A stretch of DNA of 64,000 nt from Luidia sarsii (lineage: Eukaryota > Echinodermata > Asteroidea > Paxillosida > Luidiidae): the NCBI GenBank assembly GCA_949987565.1, contig OX465105.1, forward strand, positions 3,172,996 to 3,236,995, written 5' to 3'. Shown piece by piece: positions 63,730 through 64,000 of this stretch. Under the pieces are notes generated by a model. The model was not told where the DNA came from. It worked only from the letters and a program-made list of their open reading frames with translations, and did not search any database. The number at the start of each line of letters is the position of its first letter. Within the stretch, counting starts at the first letter, position 1. A program made the translations under genes and the position numbers.

Positions 63730-64000
63730 GTAAGTTCAGTCACCTTGTATTCACTTCAAGAAACTCCCGTTGATGGCTTGGTTTGCAATCCATTCCTTCT
63801 ATTTTTTTTTATAAGTTTCAAGATATAGGGTTGTAATTTTGCTATGTTCTGGAAGCTTAATTTCACCAAAAAGTAAAAGGTAAAAAGTAATGGAAAAATG
63901 TTCACACTTCTACCTGACTTGAAAGACCAAACCCTTGCCAGCCACAACTAATCAGTCATTCAGTCAGTCAGTCAGTTGATTTGCAGTCAGTCAGTCGATT
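63730..64000 (+). other. DNAH10 intron 46 (partial)
   Basis: AT-rich, unassigned, ending in (CAGT)n from about 63955 to the window edge. Confidence 0.6.

Noticed and set aside
61736..62581. 281-codon minus-strand Leu/Ser/Pro-rich ORF with membrane-like segments
   Set aside because: Complement of the GA-rich tract; similar frames occur in every pyrimidine tract here.

Overview
This is nuclear DNA of an intron-rich animal. Every coding exon found is short, GC-rich and bounded by GT/AG, and each resembles a conserved metazoan protein. The introns are long, AT-richer and packed with mobile-element debris and minisatellites. The protein sequences and the repeat style suit a marine invertebrate, perhaps a deuterostome such as an echinoderm, hemichordate or amphioxus. 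The sequence does not fix the species, and none is claimed.

Two genes are present, arranged head to head. On the minus strand (871-10264) is a Deltex-type E3 ubiquitin ligase of the Notch pathway. Eight coding exons encode two WWE domains, an Ala/Ser/Gly-rich linker, a RING finger and the start of the Deltex C-terminal domain; the last exon lies left of the window. On the plus strand (12379-63729) is the N-terminal two thirds of axonemal dynein heavy chain 10 (DNAH10). Forty-six exons join in frame into about 3,001 codons covering the tail, linker, AAA1, AAA2, AAA3 and the first residues of AAA4; the gene runs off the right edge. All exon phases were checked by hand and agree. About 2.1 kb of intergenic DNA (10265-12378) separates the two start codons.

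The rest is repeats. Families seen more than once are: (i) a 150-190 bp fold-back element flanked by 12-14 bp direct repeats; (ii) a related family with hammerhead-ribozyme-like cores (CTGANGA ... GAAAC), as known from Penelope-like elements; (iii) a composite SINE-like element with a complete tRNA-like cloverleaf at its 3' side; (iv) a second tRNA-like family; (v) several inverted-repeat (MITE-like) families, including a TTAA-ended one; (vi) a 1.4 kb DNA transposon with 11 bp terminal inverted repeats and a 6 bp target duplication; (vii) LINE reverse-transcriptase fragments. Tandem arrays with units of 10-199 bp fill many introns, and two unrelated cores (a 68 bp pyrimidine-rich unit and a GACTCAGACTC core) recur in several introns.

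No prokaryotic-style system, CRISPR array, rRNA or convincing functional tRNA gene was found. The most interesting material is in the repeats: hammerhead-like motifs, fold-back elements with long target duplications, a tenfold amplified tRNA 5' half, and a triplicated 5' splice site after DNAH10 exon 14.
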